Below the pieces are notes generated by a model. That model worked only from the letters and a program-made list of their open reading frames with translations. It was not told the origin of the DNA and did not search any database. Positions 33,967 to 34,886 of a stretch of DNA of 34,886 nt are shown here, piece by piece. Positions within the stretch are counted from its first letter, which is position 1; each line of letters opens with the position of its first letter. A program made the translations under genes and the position numbers. This stretch comes from Pseudarthrobacter albicanus (GTDB lineage: Bacteria; Actinomycetota; Actinomycetes; Actinomycetales; Micrococcaceae), in NCBI RefSeq assembly GCF_018224015.1, contig NZ_JAGPOT010000082.1, forward strand, positions 1 to 34,886, read 5' to 3'.

Positions 33967-34783
33967 GCGGCCACAACTACGGCCACAGCGCCGCGGGGAC
34001 CAGCCAGCGCGGCAAACTCATCGTTGTATTTTCCATCACTTTCGCCGTGATGGTCGCCGAGATCATCGGTTCATCCCTCACGGGAAGTCTCGCGCTGCTG
34101 GCCGACGCCGGCCACATGTTCACAGACTCGGCCGGGCTGCTGATCGCACTCATCGCCGCCTCGCTGGCCCTGATGCCGGCCACACACAAACGCACCTGGG
34201 GCTACAAGTGTGCCGAAATCATCGCCGCCGCCGGACAGGCGGCCCTGCTGCTCGGCGTCGGCGGCTTCGTCATCATTGAAGGGATCCGCCGGCTCTTCGA
34301 GCCACACGAATCGGCGGATCGACGATGCTCTGGTTCGGCATCATCGGCCTGGCCGGCAACGCCGTCGGCCTGATCGTCCTCGCCTCAGGGCGGAACCATA
34401 ACTTCAACATGAAGGCCGCGTTCCTGGATGTGCTCAACGACGCCCTGGGCTCCGTGGCCGTCATTGCAGCGGTGATCGTCTTCGCCCTCACCGGCTGGGT
34501 CCAGGCCGACGCCGTCGTGTCCCTGCTCATCGGCGTGCTGATCATTCCGCGGACACTCAGGCTGCTCCGCGACACCGTCAACGTGCTGATGGAAAACGCG
34601 CCCCAGGGTCTGGACATGGCCCAGGTCCGCGAACACATCCTGGCCCTGCCGCACGTCATCGACATCCATGACCTGCATGCCTCGCTCGTGGCGTCCGGGA
34701 CACCGGTCCTCTCCGCCCACGTCACCGTCGAGGACACCTGCATGACGGACGGGCACGCGGCTAGGATCCTAGGAGAGCGCTGA
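33963..34783 (+). pseudogene. czcD: CzcD-type CDF transporter, frameshifted and truncated by the terminal repeat
   Basis: Cation diffusion facilitator for Zn/Cd/Co. The first frame (33963 to about 34315) has helices I-IV with the metal-site motif LLADAGHMFTDSAGLLIAL. The -1 frame (about 34318-34783) continues with MLWFGIIGLAGNAVGLIVL, the second HD-x3-D type site FLDVLNDALGSVAV, and the cytoplasmic domain. One base is missing near 34310-34322, where GGCGG may once have been GGCGGG. The protein stops after CMTDGHAARIL within the inverted repeat beginning at 34768, without the usual C-terminal end, so an insertion truncated it. As written it is non-functional. Confidence 0.85.
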
Positions 34784-34861
34784 ACAAGGGGCAATCCGGA
34801 GATGGGATACGGCTTCCGGGCCGCTCTTCGGAGCTTTGGGCGGCCCGCTGACGGCCTGGGA
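34768..34861. repeat. Right copy of 94-bp perfect inverted repeat
   Basis: This is the exact reverse complement of bases 1-94. It begins inside czcD just after the codons for RIL and replaces that gene's expected end. Both junctions share cctagg, which would fit a CTAG- or TA-type insertion target. The element presumably continues through 34886 and beyond. Confidence 0.9.
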
Positions 34862-34886
34862 ATGAGAGGCCGGGGCCCGGGATTTG

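Overview
The window looks like chromosomal DNA from a high-GC Gram-positive bacterium of the Micrococcaceae (Arthrobacter/Pseudarthrobacter-like). The evidence is the strong G/C third-position bias, frequent GTG/TTG starts, the actinobacterial block gcvH-garA-ftsR-bfn-merR, and the block parA-scpA-scpB-rluB-tyrA-cmk-plsC-der. The first 94 bases are an exact reverse complement of bases 34768-34861. The right copy cuts off a metal-efflux gene, so both edges probably lie inside copies of one mobile element and the window may be a complete draft-assembly contig.

Region by region. 183-3311 (minus): MerR regulator, bifunctional-nuclease-fold protein, FtsR, the FHA regulator GarA and lipoyl carrier GcvH, in the same order as Mycobacterium tuberculosis Rv1826-Rv1830. 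3457-4478: an Fpg/Nei DNA glycosylase, a strong terminator and tRNA-Pro(GGG). 4619-12582 (minus): der, plsC, cmk, tyrA, rluB-type pseudouridine synthase, scpB, scpA and a ParA ATPase, many with overlapping stops and starts. 12854-16869: a C4-dicarboxylate transporter (dctA) divergent from a CitA/DcuS-type histidine kinase and its response regulator. 16932-17381: a SRPBCC gene bracketed by a 20-bp direct repeat that copies the end of the response-regulator gene. 17461-23811: a propionate (2-methylcitrate cycle) locus, with prpE divergent from a GntR regulator followed by prpD, prpB and prpC. 23873-24364: a MutT/MTH1-like Nudix hydrolase. 24673-25077: a small conserved hypothetical protein.

From about 25.6 kb to the right edge lies an accessory stress/metal region. 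A divergent unit is built around an ArsR-rhodanese fusion regulator with two identical-architecture palindromic operators: an OsmC peroxidase-like protein and an ArsM-like methyltransferase run leftward, and the regulator and two MFS transporters run rightward. Next come a DHA3-type MFS gene with its CzrA/NmtR-like metal sensor, a composite gene scar, a CmtR-like Cd/Pb sensor, a CDF-like cation transporter with a Cys/Asp-rich tail, a thioredoxin-fold protein and a CzcD-type CDF.

The metal part (30.5-34.8 kb) is damaged at four separate places: two single-base frameshifts, one 5-bp tandem duplication and one deletion junction. The final gene is also truncated by the terminal repeat. This suggests an island that is decaying or mis-sequenced. 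The most interesting candidate system is the rhodanese-ArsR/OsmC/methyltransferase/MFS divergon. Its regulator has no cysteine in the DNA-binding domain, and the only two cysteines sit in the rhodanese active-site loop.
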